Assembly: GCA_965207805.1 (NCBI GenBank)
Contig: OZ242312.1
Location: 3,952,062-4,016,061, forward strand
DNA: 64,000 bases
Origin: Palauibacter sp965207805
Lineage (GTDB): Bacteria; Gemmatimonadota; Gemmatimonadetes; Palauibacterales; Palauibacteraceae
Direction of reading: 5' to 3'
Part shown: one piece after another, positions 1 to 8,350 of the stretch
How positions within the stretch are numbered: the stretch's first letter is position 1
Layout of the letters: every line of letters starts with the position of its first letter
Translations under genes and position numbers: made by a program
The notes under the pieces: model-generated
Seen by the model: only the letters and a program-made list of their open reading frames with translations
Databases searched by the model: none
What the model was told of the DNA's origin: nothing

Positions 1-1272
1 CGTGCCAAGCCAACGGGCGCCTACGCTCGCCGCATCTGGTTCCTGTATGAATGGCTGCTGGACACGCGCCTTGACCTTCCCGACGCCGACAAGGTGAAGG
101 CCGTTCCGGTCGTGGATCCAAAGCGGCAGTTCGCATCGGAGACCGGACCCCTCTCTCGTCGGCACCGGGTGCGCGACAACCTGCCCGGCACGAGGCGGTT
201 CTGCCCGCTCGTCCGACGGACCCCTCAACTTGATCGCTACGTAGACATGCGCCTGGGGGAGCAGGCTCGGGAAGCGATTGGACGGACACACCCGGATATC
301 GTCCGGCGCGCCGCGGCCTTTCTGCTCCTGGAAGACAGCCGGGCGTCGTTTCAGATCGAAGGTGAGCAGCCGACGCAGGATCGTGGGCTCCGTTGGGGCC
401 AGGCGATCGGCGAAGCAGGCCAGCGCGACCTTGCTGTCGGCGAGTTGGAACGCTTGCAGGCCGTGGTGATCGGCGACCCGAGATTCGTCGAACTCGGACT
501 CCGGACGGAAGGCGGGTGGGTCGGCGAGCGGGATCGGCGGACCCGGACTCCGATCCCGGAACACATCAGCGCACGCCCGGAAGACCTGCCGGGTCTGATG
601 CAGGGGGTGGTCGAGCATGGTCGGATGGCGGAAGCAACGTCCGTCGATCCGGTCATATCGGCGGCTGCCCTGTCTTTCGGGTTCGTGTACATCCATCCCT
701 TCGATGACGGGAACGGACGCCTCCACCGGTGGTTGATCCATCACGTTCTCGCCCGGGCCGGCTACAATCCGCCGAGTCTGGTGTTTCCGGTGAGCGTGCC
801 GATGCTCAGACGGATCTCGGAGTACCGCGACGTTCTCCAGAGCTATTCCTCGAGGGTCCTGCCTCTGATCGAATGGCGCGCGACGAGACGGCACAACGTC
901 GAGGTCCTCAACGAGACGGGCGACTTCTACCGATTCTTTGACGCGACGGCTCACGCCGAGTTTCTGTATAGCTGTGTGGAAGAGACGGTGACACGGGATC
1001 TCCCCGAAGAAGTCGAATACCTGGAGAAGTACGATGAGTTCTCGCGACGCGTCCAAGAGGAAATCGCCGACATGCCAAATCGGACGATCGACCTTCTGTC
1101 CAGATTCCTCCGACAGAATCGCGGCAAGCTGTCCAAGCGGGCGCGCACCCGTGAGTTCGAACGATTGACCGCGGATGAGGTGGAGCAGATCGAGGCGCTC
1201 TATTCGAGCTGTTTTTCTCAAGGGGCCCCTTGCGGGGCAGGTCACCACAGAACGTCGGAGGCGAGGCGATGA
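1..1272 (+). CDS. Fic family protein (5' end outside window)
   Basis: Fic proteins usually transfer AMP from ATP to a hydroxyl group of a target protein. The frame is open from base 1, so the gene begins before the window; an internal GTG at 94 is the first start codon available here. The Fic signature HPFDDGNGRLHR is intact at about residues 201-212 counted from that GTG, with the catalytic His at 201. An N-terminal SFQIEG (residues 85-90) matches the (S/T)xxxE(G/N) inhibitory motif of Fic proteins that carry their own inhibitory helix in front of the core. The upstream residues (starting RAKPTGAYARR) look like the usual N-terminal helical region. The TGA stop overlaps the ATG of the permease gene (ATGA), so the two may be translationally coupled. 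The target is unknown. Confidence 0.88.
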   Translation, partial: RAKPTGAYARRIWFLYEWLLDTRLDLPDADKVKAVPVVDPKRQFASETGPLSRRHRVRDNLPGTRRFCPLVRRTPQLDRYVDMRLGEQAREAIGRTHPDIVRRAAAFLLLEDSRASFQIEGEQPTQDRGLRWGQAIGEAGQRDLAVGELERLQAVVIGDPRFVELGLRTEGGWVGERDRRTRTPIPEHISARPEDLPGLMQGVVEHGRMAEATSVDPVISAAALSFGFVYIHPFDDGNGRLHRWLIHHVLARAGYNPPSLVFPVSVPMLRRISEYRDVLQSYSSRVLPLIEWRATRRHNVEVLNETGDFYRFFDATAHAEFLYSCVEETVTRDLPEEVEYLEKYDEFSRRVQEEIADMPNRTIDLLSRFLRQNRGKLSKRARTREFERLTADEVEQIEALYSSCFSQGAPCGAGHHRTSEARR

Positions 1273-2567
1273 CCGGAACGCTGGAACGCTGGTTCAGGTT
1301 GTCGGAGCGTGGCTCCGACGTGCGGACGGAAGTGATCGCGGGGGTCACGACGTTCCTGACGATGGTCTACATCGCCTTCGTCAATCCGTCGATCCTTTCC
1401 GAGGCCGGCATGCCGTTCGGTCCCGTCTTCGTCGCGACCTGCCTCGCGGCGGCCTTCGCCACGCTCGTGATGGGACTGTACGCGAATTACCCCATCGCGC
1501 TCGCGCCCGGGATGGGGCTGAACGCCTTCTTCACGTACGGCGTCGTGCTTGGCATGGGATATGCCTGGGAGGTTGCGCTCGGGGCCGTGTTCCTGTCGGG
1601 GACGCTGTTCGTCACGCTGAGCGTGCTTCCGGTCCGGCGCTGGATCATCGACGCGATCCCGCGGGGCCAGAAAATGGCGATCTCGGCAGGCATCGGGCTC
1701 TTCCTCGGTGTGATTGCGCTGAAGGACGCGGCCATCATTGAAGGGAGTCCGGCTACGCTCGTCACCGCGGGAGAACTGACGTCGGCGCCGGCCGTGCTCG
1801 CCCTGCTCGGCTTCTGCGCGATCGCGGCGCTCTCGGCGCGCCGCATCCCCGGCGCCGCGATTATCGGCATGCTCGGCGTGACGGCCATCGGCCTGATCCT
1901 GGGCGTTTCGGAGTGGCACGGCTTCGCGTCCATGCCCCCCGATCCGACCCCCACGCTGTTCGCGCTCGACATCGGTGCCGCGCTGCAACTGGGCATGATC
2001 GCGGTGATCTTCACGTTCCTCATCGTCGACCTCTTCGACACTGCCGGCACGCTGATCGGCGTTGCGCACCAAGCCGATCTTCTCGATGACGATGGGCGGC
2101 TTCCACGCATCCAGCGGGCCCTCATGGCCGATTCGACCGGGACCGTGGCCGGAACGCTGCTCGGGACCTCGTCGGTCACCAGCTACATCGAGAGCGCCGC
2201 GGGTGTGAGCGCCGGCGGCCGCACCGGCCTGACCGCCGTCGTCGTGTCCGGACTGTTCCTGGTCTGTCTCTTCCTCGCGCCGCTGGCGGAGTCCGTCCCC
2301 TCCTTCGCGACCGCGGCGGCGATCCTGTACGTCGCCTGTCTCATGGCCCGCGCGTTGAAGGACGTGGAATGGGACGACATCACGGAGTCCGCCGCGGCGG
2401 TCGTGACCGCGATCGCGATCCCCCTCACGTACTCCATCGCCGACGGAATCGGGCTCGGTTTCATCACCTACGTGGCCATCAAGGTGCTGGCGGGCCGCTG
2501 GCGCGAGTGTCCGCCGATGCTGCTCGTGGTGGCGCTCGTGTTCGCTGCCAAGTTCATCTGGCTGTAA
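1269..2567 (+). CDS. AzgA/GhxP-type purine nucleobase permease
   Basis: This is an inner-membrane proton symporter of the NCS2/AzgA group, which imports adenine, guanine or hypoxanthine. The 432-residue product has about 12-14 hydrophobic segments. It carries family hallmarks: TVYIAFVNP-like text near the N-terminus (MVYIAFVNPSIL), ALAPGMGLNAFF, and LFDTAGTLIGVA in the middle. ATG 1269 is preferred over the in-frame TTG at 1230 because the purine-rich GGAGGCGAGG lies just upstream and because the TTG would add 13 residues unlike the family. It overlaps the Fic gene by 4 bases. A Tsx-like outer-membrane nucleoside channel follows 52 bases later, which suggests a purine salvage uptake unit. The exact substrate cannot be told from sequence. 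Confidence 0.9.
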   Translation: MTGTLERWFRLSERGSDVRTEVIAGVTTFLTMVYIAFVNPSILSEAGMPFGPVFVATCLAAAFATLVMGLYANYPIALAPGMGLNAFFTYGVVLGMGYAWEVALGAVFLSGTLFVTLSVLPVRRWIIDAIPRGQKMAISAGIGLFLGVIALKDAAIIEGSPATLVTAGELTSAPAVLALLGFCAIAALSARRIPGAAIIGMLGVTAIGLILGVSEWHGFASMPPDPTPTLFALDIGAALQLGMIAVIFTFLIVDLFDTAGTLIGVAHQADLLDDDGRLPRIQRALMADSTGTVAGTLLGTSSVTSYIESAAGVSAGGRTGLTAVVVSGLFLVCLFLAPLAESVPSFATAAAILYVACLMARALKDVEWDDITESAAAVVTAIAIPLTYSIADGIGLGFITYVAIKVLAGRWRECPPMLLVVALVFAAKFIWL

Positions 2568-2619
2568 CCTCCCGGCGCGCGAACACGTTGGCCCTGATCC
2601 TCCTCGATAGAGAGGCTGA

Positions 2620-3405
2620 ATGAATCTGACCGCACGGTCATTTCGCGGGCTGTCCACAGTCCTGCTCCTCCTCGCGGCGCCGGCGGCCGCGGCGGGACAG
2701 ACGGAATTTCAACTCCAGCTCGGCAAGCTGGTGGATCCGTTCGCGGACACGAGACACGCGACGACGGTCGTCACCTTCCAGAACGCCGCGCAGTGGTCCT
2801 GGGGCGACCACTTCATGTTCTTCGACTACACGGCGGATGGGGGAAACGACGGGTTCAACGAGAAGGACCTGTACGGGGAATGGTATCCGTCGCTGAGTCT
2901 GGGGAAGATCGGCGGGGGCCGCGTGGGGTTCGGTCCGATCCGCGACTTCGCCGTGCTGGGTGGCGTGAACTACGGCTCGCAGGCGAAGGTACTGAAGTAC
3001 ACGCCCGGGTTTCGTGCGTCGTGGGATATCCCGGGGTTCATGTTCCTCAACACGGATTTCGCCCGCATGGTCGACGCTTCGAGCGGGGCGGACCACGGCG
3101 GCGCGCCGGCGACGGACGACGGCTGGATGTTCGACGTGAACTGGCTGGCGACGTGGGAGATGCTGGGCCAGACGTTCACGTTCACCGGCCACGCGGAGTA
3201 CATCAGCGCCGTGACGAACGAGTTTGGCGGTGAAGTCCGCGCCTGGATCCTCGCCCAGCCGCAGTTGACCGTGGACGTGGGCCGAATCCTGGGCGGCGAC
3301 GGTGGACGTCTCATGAGCGGCATCGAATACCAGTACTGGCACAACAAGCTGGGGACCGACGTGTCGGAGAGCGTGGTCCAGTTTCTCGTCGTCTGGCGGC
3401 TGTGA
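2620..3405 (+). CDS. Tsx-like nucleoside-specific outer-membrane channel
   Basis: The 261-residue product has a signal peptide ending near AAAAGQ and then a sequence of alternating aromatic strands typical of the 12-stranded Tsx/OmpK barrel family (Channel_Tsx). Family-like stretches include GDHFMFFDYT near residue 65, FMFLNTDFARM in the middle, FTFTGHAEYI, and a terminal aromatic/hydrophobic strand ending VVWRL. Tsx passively passes nucleosides across the outer membrane. Its position directly after the purine permease supports a role in nucleoside or nucleobase uptake. The stop overlaps the GTG start of the next gene (GTGA), so translation of the peptidase may be coupled. Some OmpK-type homologues have no proven substrate, so specificity is inferred. 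Confidence 0.82.
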   Translation: MNLTARSFRGLSTVLLLLAAPAAAAGQTEFQLQLGKLVDPFADTRHATTVVTFQNAAQWSWGDHFMFFDYTADGGNDGFNEKDLYGEWYPSLSLGKIGGGRVGFGPIRDFAVLGGVNYGSQAKVLKYTPGFRASWDIPGFMFLNTDFARMVDASSGADHGGAPATDDGWMFDVNWLATWEMLGQTFTFTGHAEYISAVTNEFGGEVRAWILAQPQLTVDVGRILGGDGGRLMSGIEYQYWHNKLGTDVSESVVQFLVVWRL

Positions 3406-4817
3406 ACGCCGTCCCCGTCCCGCGCATGACGAGCCGGCGGCTTGTACGCTGCCTGCTGGCAGGTTCGTTGCTTGCCGCCGCGGGGGTTGTCGTCACCGGA
3501 GACCCCGGCCGGCTCTCGGCCCAGACGCCCGAGCAACGTTACACCGACTGGGTTCGCCCGGGCTTCCGCCCGCAGGAGTACGAGTTTCGCCGCAACCGGA
3601 TCCTCGACGGCCTGCGCGCCACCGGGGGCGGACTCCTGCTCGTGCCTTCTTCCGACGGCATCACGCACGGCGAGACGTTCCGGCAACTCGAGGATTTCTG
3701 GTATCTGACCGGGCTGGAGGTCCCACAGTCGATGCTCGTGCTCGACGCGAGGCGCGACATCTCGATCCTCTTCATGCCGCAGCGGGATCCGCGCTTCGAG
3801 AACCCGGGCCGGCCGAACGACTTCCCGGGTCGCCCGCTGCTGGACGATTATCAGATCCGCGGTATCGGCGGCGCCGACGACTACCGCGACATCGTCGAAC
3901 TCGACGGCTTTCTGCGCCAACGCGTGGGGAGGGGCGATGTCCTTCGCGTGAATGCGGGCACCGCGGGTGAGGTCCCCGATCCGGTCGTCCCCCTGATTGG
4001 GAGTCTCGATCCCACGGCCTCTCTGATCCGGCGGCTGCGGGACGACCATCCGGAAGCGGAACTGGTCAACGCCTTCGAGATCGTCGCCCGTCTGCGCATG
4101 GTGAAGTCGCCTGCTGAGATCATGCGCATGCGGCGAGCGGCGGACGCCACCATGGCCGGGATCCGGGCCGCCGCCGCCCTCGTTCGGCAGGGGGTCGACG
4201 AGCGTACGCTCCAGGGCGAATTCGAGCGCACCTGCCGGGAGGCGGGTGCCCAGTCCATCCCCTTCACGCCCATCATCAAGTCGGGTCCCAACAGTCTGTG
4301 GCCGTGGCGTGTGCTTGCCGCCCACTACAACCGCCGGAACCGCCGGCTTCAAGACGGGGATCTCGTCATTTTCGACGTGGGGTGCGAGCTCAACGGCTAT
4401 GTGAGCGACATCGGGCGGACCTTCCCGGCAAACGGGGCGTTCACCGAGATCCAGCGCGAGAAGCTCCTCGTGAGCACCCGGGCCGCGGAGGCCGTGATCG
4501 CCGCCGTGCGCCCCGGCGTCACCCTGCGCGAACTCACGGCGGTGGCCTACGACGCGATTCCGGACGAAGAAGAGCCGTACATGCAGACGCCCTCCTTCTT
4601 CGGCCACCATATCGGGCTCTCGACCGGAGATCCCGCCCTCCTCGACGAACCGCTCGCCCCCGGAATGGTCTTCACCATCGAACCGTGGTACTACAACCAC
4701 GACATCGGCGTCTCGGTGTTCGTCGAGGAGGTCGTCCTCGTCACCGAGGGCGGCGTCGAAATCCTGACCGACGCGCTCCCCCGAGACCCCGACGCCCTGG
4801 AGGAATTGGTCCCGTGA
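3402..4817 (+). CDS. Exported Xaa-Pro aminopeptidase, M24B family
   Basis: This dinuclear-metal aminopeptidase removes N-terminal residues preceding proline. A signal peptide is present (hydrophobic run LLAGSLLAAAGVVV followed by LSAQ), so it should act in the periplasm. Residues about 50-180 are the creatinase-like N-terminal domain. All five metal ligands of the pita-bread fold are visible: D325 (IFDVG), D336 (VSDIGRTFP), H402 (GHHIGLSTGD), E427 (FTIEPWYY) and the glutamates at 442-443 (FVEEV). It starts with GTG overlapping the tsx stop, and its own TGA overlaps the GTG of the next gene. A second M24 gene lies at 22.6-24.2 kb. Confidence 0.93.
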   Translation: MNAVPVPRMTSRRLVRCLLAGSLLAAAGVVVTGDPGRLSAQTPEQRYTDWVRPGFRPQEYEFRRNRILDGLRATGGGLLLVPSSDGITHGETFRQLEDFWYLTGLEVPQSMLVLDARRDISILFMPQRDPRFENPGRPNDFPGRPLLDDYQIRGIGGADDYRDIVELDGFLRQRVGRGDVLRVNAGTAGEVPDPVVPLIGSLDPTASLIRRLRDDHPEAELVNAFEIVARLRMVKSPAEIMRMRRAADATMAGIRAAAALVRQGVDERTLQGEFERTCREAGAQSIPFTPIIKSGPNSLWPWRVLAAHYNRRNRRLQDGDLVIFDVGCELNGYVSDIGRTFPANGAFTEIQREKLLVSTRAAEAVIAAVRPGVTLRELTAVAYDAIPDEEEPYMQTPSFFGHHIGLSTGDPALLDEPLAPGMVFTIEPWYYNHDIGVSVFVEEVVLVTEGGVEILTDALPRDPDALEELVP

Positions 4818-5767
4818 AGAAGAAAGCAGTCCAGACGGTGCGACCGGTCGCGGTGCTCGCTGTGATGTTGGCGGCGTGCGGACCGGAGACGTGGCCCGAT
4901 CCGCCGCCTGTGGAGTCCGAGGTGTTGGCGACCGAGCATGAGGAGTGGCGGGAGGGGCGGCGGCGCAGTCTCGCGAACCCCAACGCGGGCGTCATCAGTT
5001 GGGATGGGCTCTTCGAGTTGCGCGAAGGCGCGAACACCTTCGGGTCCGATCCGGCGTCGGCCATCGTCCTGCCCGAGGAAGACGCGCCGCCATTGGCCGG
5101 TACGCTGTACCTGGAGGATGGGGCCGTGCGTCTCGTCCCCGAAGCCGGGAGCGGTCTGCATCTGAGAGATCAGATGTCCGGCGCGGTCGGCGACCCCGTC
5201 ACGGAACCGATGCCGCTGCCGGACGACCGCAGCGAGGGGACGATCCGCCTGGCGCTGGGGTCGCTCGGGATGCGCGTCCACGCGGAGCCGGGAACGGAGA
5301 GGCTTTGGCTCCGGGTCTGGGATACGGACGCGCCGCGTCTCGATGCCTTCGAGCTTCCCGAGTACTTCCCGATTACGAACGAATGGCGCGTGACGGCACG
5401 GTTCGAGCCTTATGCGGAGCCGCGCACGGTGACGCTGGGGGATGTACGGGGCGGTACGCTCGAGAACACCGCGCCGGGGGATCTCGTCTTCCGCGTCGAC
5501 GGGGCGGAACACCGCCTCATGGCTTTCGCTGGTGCGTCGAGCCGCTCCTATTTCATCAGCCTGTGGGACTCGACCGCCGTAACCGACACCTACCAGGCGG
5601 GCCGCTACATGCGCGCCCCCTTCCCGAACGACGACGGCTGGACGACGATCGACTTCAACCGCGCCTACAACGCGCCCTGCGCCTTCACGCCCCACTCCGT
5701 GTGCAGCCTCCCGCCGCGCGAGAACTACCTCCGCTTCGCCGTGACCGCCGGAGAAAAGCGGCCGTAG
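4814..5767 (+). CDS. DUF1684 lipoprotein
   Basis: The 317-residue product starts at GTG 4814, overlapping the peptidase stop by 4 bases. It has a lipoprotein signal ending LMLAAC (Cys at about residue 22, MLAACG), so it is probably anchored in the envelope. The body is a DUF1684 protein. It has HEEWREGRRRSL near the N-terminus, a middle region that reads like a small beta-sandwich, and the diagnostic C-terminal text DFNRAYNAPCAFTPHSVC followed by LPPRENYLRFAV. The family is common in exported proteins of soil and marine bacteria, but its biochemical role is not established. The coupling to the M24B peptidase suggests shared expression only. Confidence 0.9.
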   Translation: MKKKAVQTVRPVAVLAVMLAACGPETWPDPPPVESEVLATEHEEWREGRRRSLANPNAGVISWDGLFELREGANTFGSDPASAIVLPEEDAPPLAGTLYLEDGAVRLVPEAGSGLHLRDQMSGAVGDPVTEPMPLPDDRSEGTIRLALGSLGMRVHAEPGTERLWLRVWDTDAPRLDAFELPEYFPITNEWRVTARFEPYAEPRTVTLGDVRGGTLENTAPGDLVFRVDGAEHRLMAFAGASSRSYFISLWDSTAVTDTYQAGRYMRAPFPNDDGWTTIDFNRAYNAPCAFTPHSVCSLPPRENYLRFAVTAGEKRP

Positions 5768-5779
5768 GAGACCCGCCGC

Positions 5780-7399
5780 TCAGGCCGAGGGGAGTCCTGT
5801 TTCCATCTCCTCGGCGGACATGAGGGAGAGGGCGCAGAAGGTGAGGGTCCCGTTCGCGCAGCCGCCGGAGACGAGGGTCGGCGCGCCCACCACGAAGAGG
5901 TTCTCGTGGTCGTGGGTGCGGCCCCAGCGGTCCACGACGCTCGTGGCCGGATCGTCGCCCATCCGACACCCGCCGCCCGGGTGCTCCCACAGCTCGGATG
6001 GCTGCCCGATGCTCCTCATGGAACCGCCGGCCGCCCGCGCCAGTTGCTCGAAGCGTCCCGATATCGTCTCGACCGTGTGGTCCTGGAGGTCGACGCTCTC
6101 CTGCGCCGGGCGGTAGTCGATCCGGGGCATCGGATCGCCCAGCTCGTTCGTCTTCGCGGCGTCCAGCGTGAGGCGGCTGTCCCGGTCCGGGAGGAGGTCG
6201 TAGTAGGCGCGGACCCGCGCGGTGGATTCGGACTCCGTGCGGGCTCTCCAGTCGGCCATGATCTCGTCGCCCCACAGGAGCTGCCCGTCTTCGTCCCTGA
6301 GCCTCGGGGCGCGGCCGATGTTCGACTCCCACAAGCGGAGGTCGTGGCGCACGTAGCGGTCCAGCGGTCCCGGGCTGGCGAAGCGGCGGGAAAGGAGGCT
6401 GTTGTAAACGAACATGCCGGGATAGAGCCGCATCGGCAGGTCGATGAAGCCGCTGAGGTACCAGTGTCCCGTCATGTACCGCCCCACGTTCCCGGTGCGG
6501 TTGGCGAGGCCCTCCGGGAAGCGGCTGTTCGCCGAGAGCAGGAGGAGGTGGGCACTCCAGGCGTGGCCGGCGGCGATCACGAACGTGCCCGCGCGGAACT
6601 CGATGGGTTCGTCGGGCGCATCCCGGTCGACGGCTTCCGCGACCGCGATCCGGTCCGAACCCGGCTCCAGGCTCAGGCGCCGGACGAGGGTGCGGGTGAC
6701 GAGGTCGATGCGCCCGGCTTCCAGCAGCCGGTCGAAGGTGAAGTCGGGCGTGTACTTGGCTCCCGTCGGACAGACGGAGCAGGTGTCGCACCGGCGGCAG
6801 ACGTTCCGCCCCTGCCAGGGCTCCGTATTGCGCGCCCAGGGCTGCGTCCAGAAGGGGATGTCCGACTTCTCCGTCCACTCCCGCATGCGTTCGAGGCTGT
6901 ATGACAGCGGCAACGGCGGCATGGGGTAGGGCTTCGAACGGGGGTCGTACTCCGGAGGACCCTGTTCGCCCGCCACGCCCATGCGCTCCTCGGCCTCCTG
7001 GTAGTACGGCTCGAGGTCGTCGAAGGAGATGGGCCAGTCGGAGGCGACCCCGTACAGCGACCGTAGGCGGAAGTCCTCCGGGGAAAAGCGCGGCACCGCT
7101 CCGCCCCAGTGCATCGCCGCGCCGCCCACGACCATGGAATTGTACATGGCGCCCGAACCGGTCTGGCCGCGGATGTGGTCGTTCGGCCAGGGATTCTCGC
7201 CGTAGGCCAGCATCCGCGCACGGGTATCGGACCGTTCGTCGAGGGACGCCGTCCGCCCTCCGGCCTCAACTACGGTGATCGAGGCGCCTGTCCGCTCGGC
7301 GAGCCGTTCCGCGACCATGGCGGCCGTGATCCCGCCGCCGATGACGCAGACGTCGCTCTCGACGACCCGCCGGGCCGTCCGTCCGACTGCCCCGCTCAT
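5780..7399 (-). CDS. GMC family FAD-dependent sugar/alcohol dehydrogenase, large subunit
   Basis: The 539-residue flavoprotein resembles the large subunit of gluconate 2-dehydrogenase and FAD-glucose dehydrogenase. The FAD-binding motif VCVIGGGITAAM is at residues 17-28, MHWGGAVPRF at about 96-105, and the C-terminal GMC domain carries HPGGGCRMGDD and ENLFVVGAPTLVSGG. Four cysteines at 201, 204, 207 and 210 (CRRCDTCSVCPTGAK) form CX2CX2CX2C. FAD-glucose dehydrogenase of Burkholderia has a Cys-ligated 3Fe-4S cluster in this part of the protein, so an Fe-S cluster is likely here. There is no signal peptide; export probably depends on the Tat signal of the small subunit, whose gene lies upstream and overlaps by 4 bases. 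No cytochrome c subunit gene is adjacent. Confidence 0.9.
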   Translation of the reverse strand: MSGAVGRTARRVVESDVCVIGGGITAAMVAERLAERTGASITVVEAGGRTASLDERSDTRARMLAYGENPWPNDHIRGQTGSGAMYNSMVVGGAAMHWGGAVPRFSPEDFRLRSLYGVASDWPISFDDLEPYYQEAEERMGVAGEQGPPEYDPRSKPYPMPPLPLSYSLERMREWTEKSDIPFWTQPWARNTEPWQGRNVCRRCDTCSVCPTGAKYTPDFTFDRLLEAGRIDLVTRTLVRRLSLEPGSDRIAVAEAVDRDAPDEPIEFRAGTFVIAAGHAWSAHLLLLSANSRFPEGLANRTGNVGRYMTGHWYLSGFIDLPMRLYPGMFVYNSLLSRRFASPGPLDRYVRHDLRLWESNIGRAPRLRDEDGQLLWGDEIMADWRARTESESTARVRAYYDLLPDRDSRLTLDAAKTNELGDPMPRIDYRPAQESVDLQDHTVETISGRFEQLARAAGGSMRSIGQPSELWEHPGGGCRMGDDPATSVVDRWGRTHDHENLFVVGAPTLVSGGCANGTLTFCALSLMSAEEMETGLPSA

Positions 7400-8019
7400 G
7401 ATGCGGCTCCCAGCGGCGCCGGCTCGTCTTCCGCCCCCTCGATGGAGCGGCAGAGCTCCTTCCGAATGGCCCGCCCGTAGCAGAGGTCCGTCGCGATCGC
7501 GGAGCCGAAGAAGTGGGCCATCAGGGCCAGCGCCACGTGGTCCGCGTTCTGGGGCGCTCCAAGGTCGGGCCCGCTGGCCGCGAGCGGACGCGCAAGGAGT
7601 TCGCGGCGACCGGACACTTCCAGATCGGAGAGGGACACCCCGTGGCGGCGCTCACACTCCATTTCGAGACCCTCGAGTTGCGCGACCCATCCCGGCCTCG
7701 GATCCGGCCCCGAGTACCGTATCTCGGGCACGAGGTACGGGTGGCTCAGTTCGGCGACGGGCTCCAACGCCTCGGACCAGCGCTCGAACGCACGCACCGC
7801 TCGCTCGCGGCCGTCCTCGCCGAGTTCGTCCGGGAGGACGGCTTCGGCGATGCCGCGCAGCGTCGCGGCAGGGAGGGGGACCGGGGTGGTGGCATCGGTG
7901 CGAGAGAGCGCGTCTCCGTCGGTCTCGGCAGCTCGCTCGCCGGCAGCACAACCGGTCAGGGAAACGGCGGCCACCGTCGCGGCCGACTGCTTCAGGAACG
8001 TCCTGCGAGATTCCGCCAT
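7396..8019 (-). CDS. Gluconate 2-dehydrogenase subunit 3-like protein with Tat signal
   Basis: The 207-residue product begins with a twin-arginine signal (SRRTFLKQSAATVAAVSL) followed by a possible lipobox Cys (LTGCAAG). Proteins of this type form the small subunit that carries the FAD subunit through the Tat pathway and helps it fold. The C-terminal half has HVALALMAHFFGSAIATDL, typical of the family. ATG 8019 is preferred over GTG 8025 because it leaves a compact Tat n-region, with GGAAGG about 10 bases upstream. The gene overlaps the large-subunit gene by 4 bases. Together they should make a periplasmic, membrane-linked dehydrogenase of unknown sugar or polyol substrate. Confidence 0.88.
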   Translation of the reverse strand: MAESRRTFLKQSAATVAAVSLTGCAAGERAAETDGDALSRTDATTPVPLPAATLRGIAEAVLPDELGEDGRERAVRAFERWSEALEPVAELSHPYLVPEIRYSGPDPRPGWVAQLEGLEMECERRHGVSLSDLEVSGRRELLARPLAASGPDLGAPQNADHVALALMAHFFGSAIATDLCYGRAIRKELCRSIEGAEDEPAPLGAAS

Positions 8020-8197
8020 GACCACCGGCCTTCCAGGAGTTGGGCTACGTGAGTCTCAATGGAGCGTAGATGCCAGGCTTGAAGCGTCGCAACTCCCACC
8101 GGCGTCGACCGAAGCGGGGTGGCTGCGAAACTGGCGAGCAGAGAGCGGGCGCCCCATCCTTCCCCCGGCGGGACTCCCTGTAATCCCGCCGTATCGC

Positions 8198-8270
8198 GGG
8201 GCCGTAGCTCAGTTGGGAGAGCGCCTGCTTTGCAAGCAGGAGGTCGTCGGTTCGAATCCGATCGGCTCCA
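8198..8270 (+). tRNA. tRNA-Ala (anticodon TGC)
   Basis: A complete cloverleaf can be drawn. The acceptor strand GGGGCCG (8198-8204) pairs with CGGCTCC (8263-8269), including the G3-U70 pair that identifies alanine tRNA. The D arm lies in GCTCAGTTGGGAGAGC. The anticodon stem CCTGC/GCAGG holds the loop TTTGCAA with TGC at 8231-8233, and the T arm is GTCGG-TTCGAAT-CCGAT. The discriminator is A at 8270, and the CCA end is not encoded. No rRNA genes lie nearby, so this is a free-standing tRNA gene. Confidence 0.97.
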
Positions 8271-8350
8271 CTTCCCTCCGCAGTCCTATCCGCCGAGAAG
8301 CCGTCGGATCGTTCAGCGGGCCTCGATGAAGAGGTTAGCGATCTCGTAGA

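Noticed and set aside
1242..2657. Long minus-strand open frame across the purine permease gene
   Set aside because: Its translation is charged and domain-free, while the plus strand encodes a well-conserved permease.
8026..8197. Search for a small gene or second tRNA upstream of tRNA-Ala
   Set aside because: No frame with a credible start and composition and no further cloverleaf was found; the stretch probably holds promoters for the tRNA and for the minus-strand dehydrogenase operon.
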